This document shows, one piece after another, positions 1-9,047 of a stretch of 64,000 bases of DNA (position 1 is the stretch's first letter; every line of letters begins with the position of its first letter). Origin of the DNA: Croceivirga sp. (GTDB taxonomy: Bacteria > Bacteroidota > Bacteroidia > Flavobacteriales > Flavobacteriaceae); NCBI GenBank assembly GCA_028284935.1, contig JANQQQ010000033.1, positions 87,585 through 151,584 of the forward strand, given 5' to 3'. The notes under the pieces were generated by a model that did not search any database, was not told the DNA's origin, and was given only the letters and a program-made list of their open reading frames with translations. The position numbers were made by a program, and so were the translations under genes.

Positions 1-1
1 G

Positions 2-304
2 GTAGATCCGCTAACCCTACAAATGGACTATCCAAACGCAGCAGGGGCAATCATTGGACAACACGGCTTCAATCTTTTTTGGATAGGAATCGTAACCTTA
101 ATAAGCGCCTTCTATGTCTGGAAAGGCAATAAAAATGCCATTTTTTTAGCCGCCATTACTGGGGGTTTGGCTGATTTGGGATACTTCTTGTTCATGGATC
201 TTGGAGGCTATGTCAATTTCATGCCTGGAACGGTGATGACCATTGTTTCATCCCTCGCCATTATCCTTAGCTTTTACGCGCATTTCAAGAAATCAAAACA
301 ATAA
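2..304 (+). CDS. small integral membrane protein, 5' end outside window
   Basis: The reading frame is open from the first bases of the window (V-D-P-L-T-L-Q before the first Met at 23), so the gene probably begins upstream and 23 is only an internal ATG. The visible part has about three hydrophobic helices (residues about 15-33, 38-58 and 68-85 from the Met) and a basic tail ending KKSKQ. The glycine-rich LADLGYFLFMDLGGY stretch with acidic residues in the membrane is distinctive, but I do not recognise the family with certainty. It would sit in the inner membrane. No neighbour helps with function, because the next 490 bases hold only a decayed gene. Confidence 0.7.
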   Translation, partial: VDPLTLQMDYPNAAGAIIGQHGFNLFWIGIVTLISAFYVWKGNKNAIFLAAITGGLADLGYFLFMDLGGYVNFMPGTVMTIVSSLAIILSFYAHFKKSKQ

Positions 305-390
305 AGGCAATCGGATGACTTGATTAGTTTTGAGAACAGGGTTTACGTATCTGGTAACTTTAAAATAATTGACTTTGATGAAAAAAATAC

Positions 391-735
391 CTAAGCTTTG
401 GTTTGGAACTCATCTTTTTTTGGTCTAGCGTTCTTTATCTTAAGGTATCTACTTAATATCTCCGCATACTTCCCCAAGTTTTGGGGATGATGATTGTTCT
501 GGACGGAATCTGTTATCCCGTAAACAGCGGTGCTTTATTTTTTGCCCAACACACCAGATGAGCTATTTCCAATACCAATGGTTCCCTTTGTGGATGAATT
601 GACCTTTGTCCTATAGTTGTTATTTAAAGGGGTCAATATGGAAAATTGGAATCATAAACAACCTTCATAACCAATGGCATACCCAATTCCCATGGCACCG
701 CATGGTTCCATGAAAGAACTTGAGCATCGTTGCAT
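391..735 (-). pseudogene. decayed coding sequence, family not identified
   Basis: One minus-strand frame from ATG at 735 to TAG at 391 reads as protein-like sequence interrupted by two in-frame stops. It contains GAMGIGYAIGYEGC, a stop, then LTPLNNNYRTKVNSS and GTIGIGNSSSGVLGKK, a second stop, then DSVQNNHHPQNLGKY and a basic C-terminus. The composition (regular hydrophobic spacing, C-terminal lysines before a final stop) looks like a former gene, not random intergenic DNA. I cannot assign the parent family. It fills most of the 490-base gap between the two flanking plus-strand genes. Confidence 0.35.
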
Positions 736-797
736 TAAATCGGTTTTACTGGTATAATTTTTGATATTGATTTATGGCTAACACTAATTCCTGTATC

Positions 798-1529
798 ATG
801 AAAACACTTTCCACTTTACTCCTTGCATTCCTTCTTTTGTCCTGTTCATCCGATTCAAACGAAGATGACCCACAACTTTCTTTTGAAATCAATGATGGTT
901 TACGGTTTGCTTCCTCGGAGATTTCCGTTACCAACACCACCACAAATTACTCCGGTAATTTTATCTGGGAGGTAACCTCCGCTTCTGAATCCTTAACTTT
1001 TTCAACACGCGACTTAACGTTTACCCCAAGATTTGTTGAACGTTACAACATTATTTTGAGGAGTTCGGATGGTGACTTGGAATTCAACACTTCCATAGCC
1101 ATTACTAGGCCCAACATCAAAACGATCAAATCCGTGCGACTTGAAAACATTCCGGAGAACTATGAAGAACTATACCTAATTGTGAAAAAGAGTTCGCCAG
1201 TCAATCCAACCATTGTTGTATACAGTTCAAATAGAATAACCAATGTCAATTCACAAAATCTTTCCAGTGTTTTGTGGGAAATTGCTGGTGAAAATGGTAC
1301 TTTTTCCATTGGTGACCCAATAGATTCTGGGATCGAGGACTTTGCGGGATTCACCATTGAATTTTTTGATGGGCAGGATAATTTTGTAACCCGATTGGAT
1401 CCGATTTTTAATTTCTATCCCGAAGGGAGTGCTTTCGATGCTGGGGAAATCCCATTAAATTCATCAACTCAGGATTGTATGAATTGTGCCTCCTTTGAAA
1501 CCCTAGTGGAAATTGAGTTCGGGATTTAG
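798..1529 (+). CDS. secreted lipoprotein of unknown function
   Basis: This is a 243-residue lipoprotein. The start at 798 is chosen because it places a Lys and a hydrophobic run (KTLSTLLLAFLLLSC) directly at the N-terminus, with lipobox LLSC and Cys at about residue 16; an earlier in-frame ATG at 774 would only add eight residues. An acidic linker (SNEDDPQ) follows the Cys, as is usual for surface-exposed Bacteroidota lipoproteins. The mature part is beta-rich, with repeated short alternating hydrophobic strands, and has a C-terminal CMNC pair (residues about 227-230). No catalytic motif is visible. It stands alone, with about 160 bases before the convergent next gene. Confidence 0.8.
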   Translation: MKTLSTLLLAFLLLSCSSDSNEDDPQLSFEINDGLRFASSEISVTNTTTNYSGNFIWEVTSASESLTFSTRDLTFTPRFVERYNIILRSSDGDLEFNTSIAITRPNIKTIKSVRLENIPENYEELYLIVKKSSPVNPTIVVYSSNRITNVNSQNLSSVLWEIAGENGTFSIGDPIDSGIEDFAGFTIEFFDGQDNFVTRLDPIFNFYPEGSAFDAGEIPLNSSTQDCMNCASFETLVEIEFGI

Positions 1530-1687
1530 CCAATAAGGTGTTTGCATTTGATGTGCGTCCACCACGTAACTCAAACTGTTTCCCTTACCTCCCAAACGCC
1601 ATAGCCCACGACATTTATTTTGGACATAGGGATTCATCAATTTTTCAAGAGGGACAGTGCCTAAAGGCATAGGTAACTGCATTACGC

Positions 1688-2542
1688 TCAGTTACATGTC
1701 GTTCTCTGGCTAAAGGTATCGGCAGCTTCAAAGGCATCATTCTGGTTGCTATTCTCCTCAAAGAGGAGTATTCTGTCAATGGCATGATAATCCGATCGTG
1801 CGGAAACCTCCATCAAGTATACCCCTGGCTCGGAAAAGGTCACGAAAATATCATGGGCGTCGTGGTCTGAAGTCGAAGCTTGCCATTTGAAGGAGTTATC
1901 ATTGCCACTTCGATAGATTTTAAACCAACCATCCGAGGAGGAACCCGCTGGGTTGGGTTCTTTACCAGAGCCATTGGGGTACACCACGCCGCCATTCCCC
2001 TTGCGTCCAAAGAAATCGGCAGCATCAGGAAACCGCAACCATGAGTCGTTGTGTTCGGTACCGTTATTCCCTTGTCGGAAGGCCGAATGCCATACAAAAC
2101 GGTAGGTTCCCGGATTGGTGATCCGTATGGGAAAGGTGACCATACCATTTCCTGGATTTCCCATACTGGGATTTCCCTCCCATTGCATATAGCCCGCTCC
2201 GGAGAAATCAGACCCTTCATTTCGCAATACCCATCCATCCGGAAAGTTATTGTCCTCAAATTCTAGGGACACGATACCATTAGCTTCCTCAAAAACAAAA
2301 CCTATGGAATTAGGGCAATCATTGCTTTGGTTCCCACTATCGGTTTCATCGTCCATATCCTCATCAATACTGTCATCATTTCCCGTATCATTGGAATTTC
2401 CGTCATCTTGGTTATCCATGACATCCTCCTGGGTGGTATCATCCACCATGGTATCCTCTTTTTCACAGGAAACAACGAGGAATAAGCAACACAGGATAAC
2501 AGCTTGAAGAACTAAAGATCGGGAAGTAGGTACGTGTCTCAT
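1688..2542 (-). CDS. lipoprotein with acidic linker and carbohydrate-binding-like beta-sandwich domain
   Basis: This is a 284-residue lipoprotein. The signal peptide ends in lipobox VVSC (Cys about 26). An Asp/Asn-rich linker (about residues 30-75) probably acts as a flexible, perhaps calcium-binding, spacer. The rest is one beta-rich module containing GAGYMQWEG, TYRFVWHSAF, DSWLRFPDA, FKWQAST-DHDAHDI and SARSDYHAIDRILLF. The order of these elements resembles the C-terminal domain attached to GH115-type and related glycan enzymes, so glycan binding at the outer surface is the best guess. No catalytic residues can be assigned. The gene is monocistronic and convergent with the lipoprotein gene ending at 1529. 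Confidence 0.75.
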   Translation of the reverse strand: MRHVPTSRSLVLQAVILCCLFLVVSCEKEDTMVDDTTQEDVMDNQDDGNSNDTGNDDSIDEDMDDETDSGNQSNDCPNSIGFVFEEANGIVSLEFEDNNFPDGWVLRNEGSDFSGAGYMQWEGNPSMGNPGNGMVTFPIRITNPGTYRFVWHSAFRQGNNGTEHNDSWLRFPDAADFFGRKGNGGVVYPNGSGKEPNPAGSSSDGWFKIYRSGNDNSFKWQASTSDHDAHDIFVTFSEPGVYLMEVSARSDYHAIDRILLFEENSNQNDAFEAADTFSQRTTCN

Positions 2543-2725
2543 AGCTTTGGGGTTTGCTTCGGAACGGCACTATGAGCCCCCATATTGTTTCTAAAATTCG
2601 GTTTTCGACATATGGAACCTGACTTTTCGTTGAACAGCTCCACCAGTGGCATCGAAGAGGCCCTTTTACATCAAATGCCAAAAATTTACAATCTTTGAGG
2701 ATACGCCATGTAAACGAATACCCTT

Positions 2726-3628
2726 ATGAAACAGATCCTGAAAACCCCGGAAGACCGATTTAAAGACTTGGAAGGTTACGATTTCCAACCCAATTATTTG
2801 GAAGTCGAAGACGGACTGCACATGCACTATGTGGATGAAGGGCAGAAAGAGGGCCCTGTGGTGCTGTTACTGCACGGGGAACCCAGTTGGTCCTACCTCT
2901 ATCGTAAAATGATTCCTGGGTTAGTAAATGAATTTCGAGTGATTGCTCCGGATCTCATTGGTTTCGGGAAATCGGACAAACTGGTGGAAAAACAAGCATA
3001 TTCCTATCAAAAGCACCTCGATTGGTTGACCACATTCATTGAAAAACTCGACCTCAACGACATTGTTCTTTTTTGCCAGGACTGGGGTGGTTTGCTTGGG
3101 TTGCGGATCATTACCCAAATGGAAGACCGCTTTTCCATGGTGGTGGCCTCCAACACTACCTTGCCCACAGGGATGGTCCCTATGCCCGATAGTTTTATGA
3201 AGTGGCGGGACTACTCACAACACTCCCTTGGTTTCAATATGGGCAAGGTCATTGATATGGGTACCCTCCAACCCCTTTCTGAAAAGGTATATGCAGCCTA
3301 TAATGCTCCCTTCCCTTCAGAAGACTACAAGGCGGGCGCACGAATGTTCCCCACCTTGGTGCCCATTGAGGCCAAGGACCCGGAGGCCCAGAAGAACCTT
3401 CAGGCCTGGGAGCAACTAAAGCAGTGGCAAAAACCCTTTTTGACGGTCTTTGGTGATGGGGACACCATTATGCTAGGAGCTGAAAAGGCATTTCAGAAAC
3501 TCGTGCCTGGTACCCAAGGGCAAGACCATAAGATCTTGCATGCGGGACACTTCATCCAAGAGGAAAAAGGAGAGGAATTGGCCAATTTGATCATTGAATT
3601 CTACCAAAAGAATGGTAAGGGCCATTAG
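2726..3628 (+). CDS. haloalkane dehalogenase-like alpha/beta hydrolase (DhlA subgroup)
   Basis: This is a 300-residue alpha/beta hydrolase whose motifs match the DhlA-type haloalkane dehalogenases. It has the oxyanion motif HGEPSW (50-55) and a DxxGFGKSDK segment (76-85). The nucleophile elbow is CQDWGG, with Asp119 and the halide-binding Trp120. There is a late Asp in FGDGD (244/246) and the catalytic His275 in AGHF. An Asp nucleophile instead of Ser separates it from ordinary esterases. Family members hydrolyse carbon-halogen bonds to alcohols in the cytoplasm; no signal peptide is visible. The substrate cannot be told from sequence. No cofactor or pathway genes lie next to it. Confidence 0.88.
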   Translation: MKQILKTPEDRFKDLEGYDFQPNYLEVEDGLHMHYVDEGQKEGPVVLLLHGEPSWSYLYRKMIPGLVNEFRVIAPDLIGFGKSDKLVEKQAYSYQKHLDWLTTFIEKLDLNDIVLFCQDWGGLLGLRIITQMEDRFSMVVASNTTLPTGMVPMPDSFMKWRDYSQHSLGFNMGKVIDMGTLQPLSEKVYAAYNAPFPSEDYKAGARMFPTLVPIEAKDPEAQKNLQAWEQLKQWQKPFLTVFGDGDTIMLGAEKAFQKLVPGTQGQDHKILHAGHFIQEEKGEELANLIIEFYQKNGKGH

Positions 3629-3695
3629 GCAACTATAAAGGAGCCTTCTTCAAAGCTTTCATTGTCCTTCCTAAATCATTGGAAATGATGGTATT

Positions 3696-6674
3696 GTGCA
3701 AAACTGGCTATTTATTCCTATATTTTTCCTAATGTTTGGAAAATTGAATAGCGTAGTCCTTGGCTTTTTCTTGTTCATTACGGGTTTCCCATCTTATGCA
3801 CAACAATATGGATATGTGCAGTACAATTCCAATTCAGGCGCCCCTTTTGACGAAGTGTCCACCGTTGTAAAGGACCACCTTGGTTTTCTTTGGTTGGGCA
3901 GTCCCAATGGTCTATATCGCTTTGATGGTACCCATTTTGATCTATATAGTAAAAACACCCAAAGCCAAAACATTCATCAACTCCTCAAAAAAGGGGATAC
4001 GTTACTTTTTATCAATGACATGGGCATTTACCAAGTCAATGAGCTGTCTTCCCAACCAAACGTAGCCCCTCTTCTTGAAGGTTCGATTACCGAAACGGAC
4101 GACCTTCCCTTTTACCCCAACGGTTTTGCCATCGGTAAAGATCAAAGTATTTGGTTGTCACAATCCAATCATAGTATGGGTAGGTTCTACCAAGGACAAT
4201 TCAAAACGTATCGCTTTTCGAAAACGGAGAAGGCCCAACAACTCGCTATACACCAGGACATGACCGGAGGAATTTGGGCACTTAGCCCATTGGACGGGGT
4301 ATTCCTATTCAACCCGGATACGGATTCCTTTGAAAAAAAATTGGCCCTAAAAAATGGTACGGCATTGTTGATTCACAACAACTATCTGGTAGTAGGTAGT
4401 GATGAGATCAGCATTTACCGCATCAACGAAAATACCCCTAGGCTTCTTAGAACAATCGAGCTGGATGATGACCACATTTCTGCCATGAGCATCAATACCA
4501 ATGAGGAATACATTTTCGGCACCAAGAAGGGAAAGTTGTTCAAAGTTCCGGATGTGAATAGTGCCCCCCAAACCATATATGGAGCCAACGAGGCCCACCG
4601 TGTTGAAGAATTAGATTTTGGACCTATCCATGATATTTATGTGGATACCCATGACAAAAACAAGGCCGAAGCGCTCTGGATTTGTTCCGAAACGGGGGTA
4701 TGGCTGTTACAGCAGCGGTTCTTCAAAACCGTGAAGGACTTACCTATGAACAATCCCATTGCCGTGGCCATGGGAAGTGAGGGAAAGGCCTATGTTCCCA
4801 TCAATTATTTATATGAAATCTCGCCCCAGGAGGATGAATTCATAGCCAAACCCATATATGACAATCTACAGGTGAATGCGGCAACGGAAGATGTAGCGGG
4901 GTATACATGGGTAACGACGAGCACGCCCAAAGTGGAACTATTGAAATACGAGAACAACAACATTATCAAGCGCTATGATTTCCATGACCGCGGGGAAGCC
5001 ATTTTCAATCTTTTTCCTGATAGCAAGCAAAATCTGTGGTTTTGCCAGGCTCCCGTAGACAAGCCCATTATTGGATTGGCACAGATCAGCGCCGAAGGGG
5101 ACGTCACCTATTATGACGAAACCAAAGGCTTTTCCAGCAGGGTGCTGGCCATCAAGGAAAGTAGTAGGGGGGAACTCTATGCCGCGGGTATCGGTGAAAA
5201 AAGTTATTTGTACCGCTATGATCCGGAGTTGGACCGTTTTGAAAATCTTAGTCCCCCACTTCCGTTCACGGCCATCCTAAATTTTGAAGCGCATGATCTT
5301 ACCATTGACGATCGAGGTGTGGTGTGGTTGGCTACAACTGACGGCTTGCTTCGGTATGATGGGGAAAAAATCACCTTGATACAAGATGATATTTTGGGGC
5401 AAGAGGAGGTTAGGGGGGTCACCCACTACCCCAACAACAGCATTTGGATCTCTACGGCCACCAAGGGCCTTGTCTTTCATCAAGACAATACCTCCACGGC
5501 TTTGGGGGAAATTGAAGGGCTACCTGCAGTAATCAGCACCTACCGATGCATCACCACGGATAATAACGGGCACCTTTGGGCGGGTACGGCCGAGGGTCTG
5601 GTATACTCCCGCATGCCTGCCACCACCTTGCCCCATTCCAATACCCCCAGGCTTCGAAAAGTGTTGGTGGATGGAAAGGAAAAATCCATAGCTACAACAG
5701 AAGGACTGCTCATACAACAGGATGAAGAGCTGCATTTGGAATTGACCAATCTGTCCTTTCCGGCAAAAAATGTGCAGTACCAATATCGGTTAGTACCAAA
5801 GGAGGATACAGCGGTGTTATTGGAAGAACAGCTATGGCAATCCAACCCCGTGGGAAATACCTTGACCTTACAGGAATTGGAATTGGGCCATCATCAACTG
5901 GAACTCCGGGCAAGACAAGCGGGAGGGTACCAATGGAGCCCGGCTTTGGAACTGGATGTAACCGTATTTCTACCCTGGTATGCCCAAAAGGGGTTTCGCT
6001 ATGGGGTGCTCGCCGCTTTGTTGTTGTTCATCGGCTACTTTTTTCGGTTTTACATCAAAAAGCGTTTCAGCCGATTGCAAAATGTGTTGCACTACTCCAA
6101 TGAAAAGTTGGCGAAAAAGGAGCAACAATTGCATCAAAAGGTGCACGAATTTGAAGCACAGCGTGCCGCATTGAACAACGCCAATTTGAATATCCGAACC
6201 TTGGAACTCTTTATTAAGGAAATTCCAAAAAAGGCCTCATGGAATGACATCATTACTGCTATGGGAAAAGCGGTGCACCAATCTTCAGAGATCAATGCCT
6301 TTGAGATTGCCTTTAAGGAAGAAAATGAAATTGTGCATCGCGGCTATTCCACCATGGAACGAAGCGGCTATACGTTTAGAACCAAACCTTTTAGTGTAAA
6401 GGCCAGTTTAACCTGTTGGGCCATGTCCAATGAAAAGGAAGTGCTGATCAATGATTTTAAGAAGGAACATCCCCAATACATTGATGAAAAAGAAGCCTAC
6501 CATTTTGAGTCGCTGCTCTTTATCCCCTTTACGTTGGAGAACGCACAACCCGTGGTACTATGTGCCTACAGCACCGAAAAAAATCAATTTGATACCAATG
6601 ATCTGATCATGTTCCGAATTTTAGCGCAATTCATTCACTTTTCCATTCACCAAAAAATTACGAAAAAGGTATGA
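3696..6674 (+). CDS. beta-propeller sensor with Y_Y_Y, one TM and cytoplasmic GAF-like domain
   Basis: A signal peptide (cleavage near FPSYAQQ) leads into a long periplasmic region of two-component-regulator propeller repeats, with recurrent motifs of the type FLWLGSPNGLYRFDG and VVWLATTDGLLRYDG to about residue 650. A Y_Y_Y-like beta domain (about 690-755) follows. One TM helix lies at about 768-787, then a basic/coiled-coil stretch, then a GAF-like domain (about 840-985). The usual HisKA/HATPase, response-regulator and AraC parts of hybrid two-component systems are absent, so signalling must go elsewhere. Start 3696 gives a long leader; Met at 3732 gives a more typical signal peptide. The last codons overlap the channel gene by four bases (ATGA), so the two are probably co-translated. 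Confidence 0.85.
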   Translation: MQNWLFIPIFFLMFGKLNSVVLGFFLFITGFPSYAQQYGYVQYNSNSGAPFDEVSTVVKDHLGFLWLGSPNGLYRFDGTHFDLYSKNTQSQNIHQLLKKGDTLLFINDMGIYQVNELSSQPNVAPLLEGSITETDDLPFYPNGFAIGKDQSIWLSQSNHSMGRFYQGQFKTYRFSKTEKAQQLAIHQDMTGGIWALSPLDGVFLFNPDTDSFEKKLALKNGTALLIHNNYLVVGSDEISIYRINENTPRLLRTIELDDDHISAMSINTNEEYIFGTKKGKLFKVPDVNSAPQTIYGANEAHRVEELDFGPIHDIYVDTHDKNKAEALWICSETGVWLLQQRFFKTVKDLPMNNPIAVAMGSEGKAYVPINYLYEISPQEDEFIAKPIYDNLQVNAATEDVAGYTWVTTSTPKVELLKYENNNIIKRYDFHDRGEAIFNLFPDSKQNLWFCQAPVDKPIIGLAQISAEGDVTYYDETKGFSSRVLAIKESSRGELYAAGIGEKSYLYRYDPELDRFENLSPPLPFTAILNFEAHDLTIDDRGVVWLATTDGLLRYDGEKITLIQDDILGQEEVRGVTHYPNNSIWISTATKGLVFHQDNTSTALGEIEGLPAVISTYRCITTDNNGHLWAGTAEGLVYSRMPATTLPHSNTPRLRKVLVDGKEKSIATTEGLLIQQDEELHLELTNLSFPAKNVQYQYRLVPKEDTAVLLEEQLWQSNPVGNTLTLQELELGHHQLELRARQAGGYQWSPALELDVTVFLPWYAQKGFRYGVLAALLLFIGYFFRFYIKKRFSRLQNVLHYSNEKLAKKEQQLHQKVHEFEAQRAALNNANLNIRTLELFIKEIPKKASWNDIITAMGKAVHQSSEINAFEIAFKEENEIVHRGYSTMERSGYTFRTKPFSVKASLTCWAMSNEKEVLINDFKKEHPQYIDEKEAYHFESLLFIPFTLENAQPVVLCAYSTEKNQFDTNDLIMFRILAQFIHFSIHQKITKKV

Positions 6675-7753
6675 ACGGAATAGGATGGAACATACTCCCT
6701 TTTCTATTGGTGTTTGGAAATGCCCTGTCCACCTTTTCCCAAAACGACACCTTGACTGTAGGGATCTATGTGAACCCGCCTTTTGTTATTAAAACAGCGG
6801 ACAACGAATTTGAGGGCTTGAGTATTGAATTATGGGAAAATATTGCACAGTCGGGGAATCTGACCTTTCGGTATGAGCTACAGTCCGACTTTATTGGGGT
6901 ACTCAAAAAATTGGAATACCGGGAAATTGACCTGACCATCAATCCCATGGACGTCAATGCGATGCGGGTGCATAAATTTGACATGACCCAGCCCTATTTT
7001 ATCTCCAGCATTGGGGTGGCCATTCCCCATTTGAACCGCTCTCCCTTGGCGCTCTTTATCAGTAATATTTTTTCGTTGGCTTTTTTAAAGATCATCCTAT
7101 TCCTCATTTTGGTCATTTTCGTTTTTGGTTTTTTACTGTGGCTGGTGGAACGGCGGCACAACAAATTCCAGTTTCGTCCGGGTCTGCTGGGGCTTTTTGA
7201 CGGGTTGTGGTGGTCAGCGGTCACCATGACCACCGTGGGCTATGGGGATAAGGCCCCAAAATCCAATCTGGGCAAAGCGGTGGCCATTATTTGGATGTTT
7301 ACCGCGGTGATCATCATTTCCAGTTTTACGGCTGGTATTGCGTCGACCCTGACCATTACGGGTTTACAGACCGATATCGAAAATGCGGAAGATATTCGGT
7401 TGGTGGAAAACATCGCCGTGGTGGGGGCCTCCAATGGAGAAGCCTATTTGTTGGAAGAGGAGATCCCTATCACCCAGACCTATGCTTCCCCCATTCTGGC
7501 GCTGAGGGCATTGGCCAAAAAAGAAAACGAGCTTTTGCTCTATGACCATACCATTTTACAGTACTACCTCAATCGGCTTTCGTTGGGCGACAAGGTAAAA
7601 CTACTCCCTATTACCTTAAAGGAAAGCTATCAAAGTTTTATGTTTCCCAAGGACCACCCTGCTTTTGATAGGATTAATGTGGGCTTGATCCAAGAAATCC
7701 AAAAAGAAAGCTGGTGGGAACTCCAGCAGAAATATGATGTGAGCGGGCAATAA
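6671..7753 (+). CDS. ionotropic glutamate receptor-like potassium channel (GluR0 architecture)
   Basis: This is a 360-residue ligand-gated channel with GluR0 topology. After a signal peptide (cleavage near TFSQ, residue 24) comes SBP_bac_3 lobe S1 (about 29-127), with NPPFV and the FDMTQPYF element. TM1 is at about 137-158, the pore helix at about 175-187 and the selectivity filter TVGYGD at 188-193. TM2 (about 203-224) ends in SFTAGIASTLT, which closely parallels the SYTANLAAF signature of animal receptors. Lobe S2 follows (about 235-356). The filter indicates potassium selectivity; the ligand, probably an amino acid or similar, is unknown. The ATGA overlap with the upstream propeller/GAF gene implies the sensor and channel work together. 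Confidence 0.9.
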   Translation: MNGIGWNILPFLLVFGNALSTFSQNDTLTVGIYVNPPFVIKTADNEFEGLSIELWENIAQSGNLTFRYELQSDFIGVLKKLEYREIDLTINPMDVNAMRVHKFDMTQPYFISSIGVAIPHLNRSPLALFISNIFSLAFLKIILFLILVIFVFGFLLWLVERRHNKFQFRPGLLGLFDGLWWSAVTMTTVGYGDKAPKSNLGKAVAIIWMFTAVIIISSFTAGIASTLTITGLQTDIENAEDIRLVENIAVVGASNGEAYLLEEEIPITQTYASPILALRALAKKENELLLYDHTILQYYLNRLSLGDKVKLLPITLKESYQSFMFPKDHPAFDRINVGLIQEIQKESWWELQQKYDVSGQ

Positions 7754-7848
7754 GGGTGAAGCGTTCCCTCCTAATGTTTTGCTTTGAGTCCCTTCTGGAA
7801 AACTCTAAAAATCTGAGGAAACCCCTGAAAATATAGCAGTTTTACCTA

Positions 7849-7879
7849 TTGTAAATCTGTAGTCCTTGGTGTATCTTGG
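7849..7879 (+). promoter_or_regulatory. possible promoter of the DUF262-HEPN operon
   Basis: TTG at 7849-7851, a 20-base spacer and TATCTTGG at 7872-7879 match the Bacteroidota TTG-N19-TAnnTTTG pattern with one mismatch in the -7 box. It would start transcription near 7886, outside the inverted repeat, giving a leader of about 85 bases before the DUF262 start. Confidence 0.3.
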
Positions 7880-7949
7880 GAGTTGATGTTCTCCCCCTTA
7901 CAACTAGTGTACCCCTAATAGGGATATAAATCATAATCTGTAAACCATT

Positions 7950-7964
7950 GTTGGGCATAATTAT
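7950..7964 (+). repeat. left arm of 15-bp perfect inverted repeat, core-site-like
   Basis: GTTGGGCATAATTAT is the exact reverse complement of 9508-9522. Its first seven bases fit the integron attC core consensus GTTRRRY. It lies six bases before the ATG of the DUF262 gene, so together with the right arm it brackets the two-gene unit almost to the base. No target-site duplication is seen outside the arms, which argues against a transposase-type terminal repeat. Confidence 0.75.
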
Positions 7965-7970
7965 AAGCAA

Positions 7971-9047
7971 ATGAGCGAAATCAATATAGAACAACCTTTA
8001 TTATTCAATTTCGACGACGAAACTGAAAACGAACATATAGATTTCAGATATGTTATTACCAGTTATGGGGCTGACTACCCAGTAGATAGTCTAATGAAAA
8101 GAATCAAGGACAAGGTAATTTTTATTCCTCCTTTTCAAAGACAATTTGTCTGGAATATCAATGAAGCATCAAAGTTCATTGAGTCACTAATCTTGGGGCT
8201 ACCCGTTCCGGGTATATTCTTGTCTAAAGAGAAAAACACAAATAGACTTCTCGTTGTCGATGGTCAGCAAAGACTCATGAGTCTATATTATTTTTATACT
8301 GGTTATTTTCAGAAAACACCATTTAAACTTCAAAATGTACAAGAAGATTTGCTAGGAAGATCTTACAGTACATTAAAAACTGCTGATCGAATTAGATTAG
8401 ATGATTCGATTATACATGCTACAATTGTAAGGCAAGATGAACCAGATGAGGACGAGAGTAGTGTTTATCAGATTTTTGAGAGGCTTAATTCTGGTGGTCG
8501 AGATTTAAAACCCCAGGAAATTAGGGCATGTATTTACTACGGAGAATTTAATGAGCTATTGAATACCTTAGTGAAATCTCATTCTTGGAGAGCAATTTTT
8601 GGAAAAAAGCCAGATATAAGACTAAAGGAACAAGAGTTGATTTTAAGGTTTTTCTCCCTATTGTACGATAGACAAAACTATGAAAAACCCTTAAAAGGGT
8701 TTTTAAATTCTTTCATGTCAAAAAACCAAAATCTGGAGATTGCGTCAGCAGAAGAAATGACTGAAAGATTCAAAAATACATTTGACTTTATAGTTCGTAC
8801 TGTAGGTACCAAACCATTCAGAATTAAAAGAAATTTGAATCTTGGCGCATTTGATTCAATAGCTATAGCTGTAGCTGAGCGTTTGGAATCTGGTTCAATT
8901 CAAAATCGAAATACGTTTATAAATAAGTACAATGAACTAATTGAAAATCCAGAGTTTATTGCTACAGTTCAAGGTGGAACATCTGATGAGAAAAATGTCG
9001 AGACCAGAATTAATTTGGCAATCGAAGCATTTAAAGGCATCGAATAA
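7971..9047 (+). CDS. DUF262 (ParB/Srx-like fold) protein
   Basis: This 358-residue protein has an N-terminal DUF262 domain. Diagnostic motifs are PPFQRQFVW (53-61), VVDGQQRL (95-102) and FERLNSGG-DLKPQEIR (169-185). DUF262 belongs to the ParB/Srx-like superfamily and occurs in GmrSD-type and other defence proteins, where it binds nucleotide or acts with a nuclease domain. Here the C-terminal HNH (DUF1524) module of GmrSD is missing and the C-terminal half is helical, so an effector must be supplied by the partner. The stop overlaps the start of the HEPN gene by one base (TAATG). Base composition is visibly AT-richer than the channel gene upstream and hemL downstream, consistent with transfer. 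Confidence 0.88.
   Translation: MSEINIEQPLLFNFDDETENEHIDFRYVITSYGADYPVDSLMKRIKDKVIFIPPFQRQFVWNINEASKFIESLILGLPVPGIFLSKEKNTNRLLVVDGQQRLMSLYYFYTGYFQKTPFKLQNVQEDLLGRSYSTLKTADRIRLDDSIIHATIVRQDEPDEDESSVYQIFERLNSGGRDLKPQEIRACIYYGEFNELLNTLVKSHSWRAIFGKKPDIRLKEQELILRFFSLLYDRQNYEKPLKGFLNSFMSKNQNLEIASAEEMTERFKNTFDFIVRTVGTKPFRIKRNLNLGAFDSIAIAVAERLESGSIQNRNTFINKYNELIENPEFIATVQGGTSDEKNVETRINLAIEAFKGIE

Noticed and set aside
544..550. Another GCCCAAC core site in the first gap
   Set aside because: A seven-base match is expected several times in 64 kb by chance, and no partner repeat is present.
7130..7260. Simple voltage-gated potassium channel
   Set aside because: Only two TM helices flank the TVGYGD filter and both ends are SBP_bac_3 lobes, so it is GluR0-like; there is no voltage sensor.
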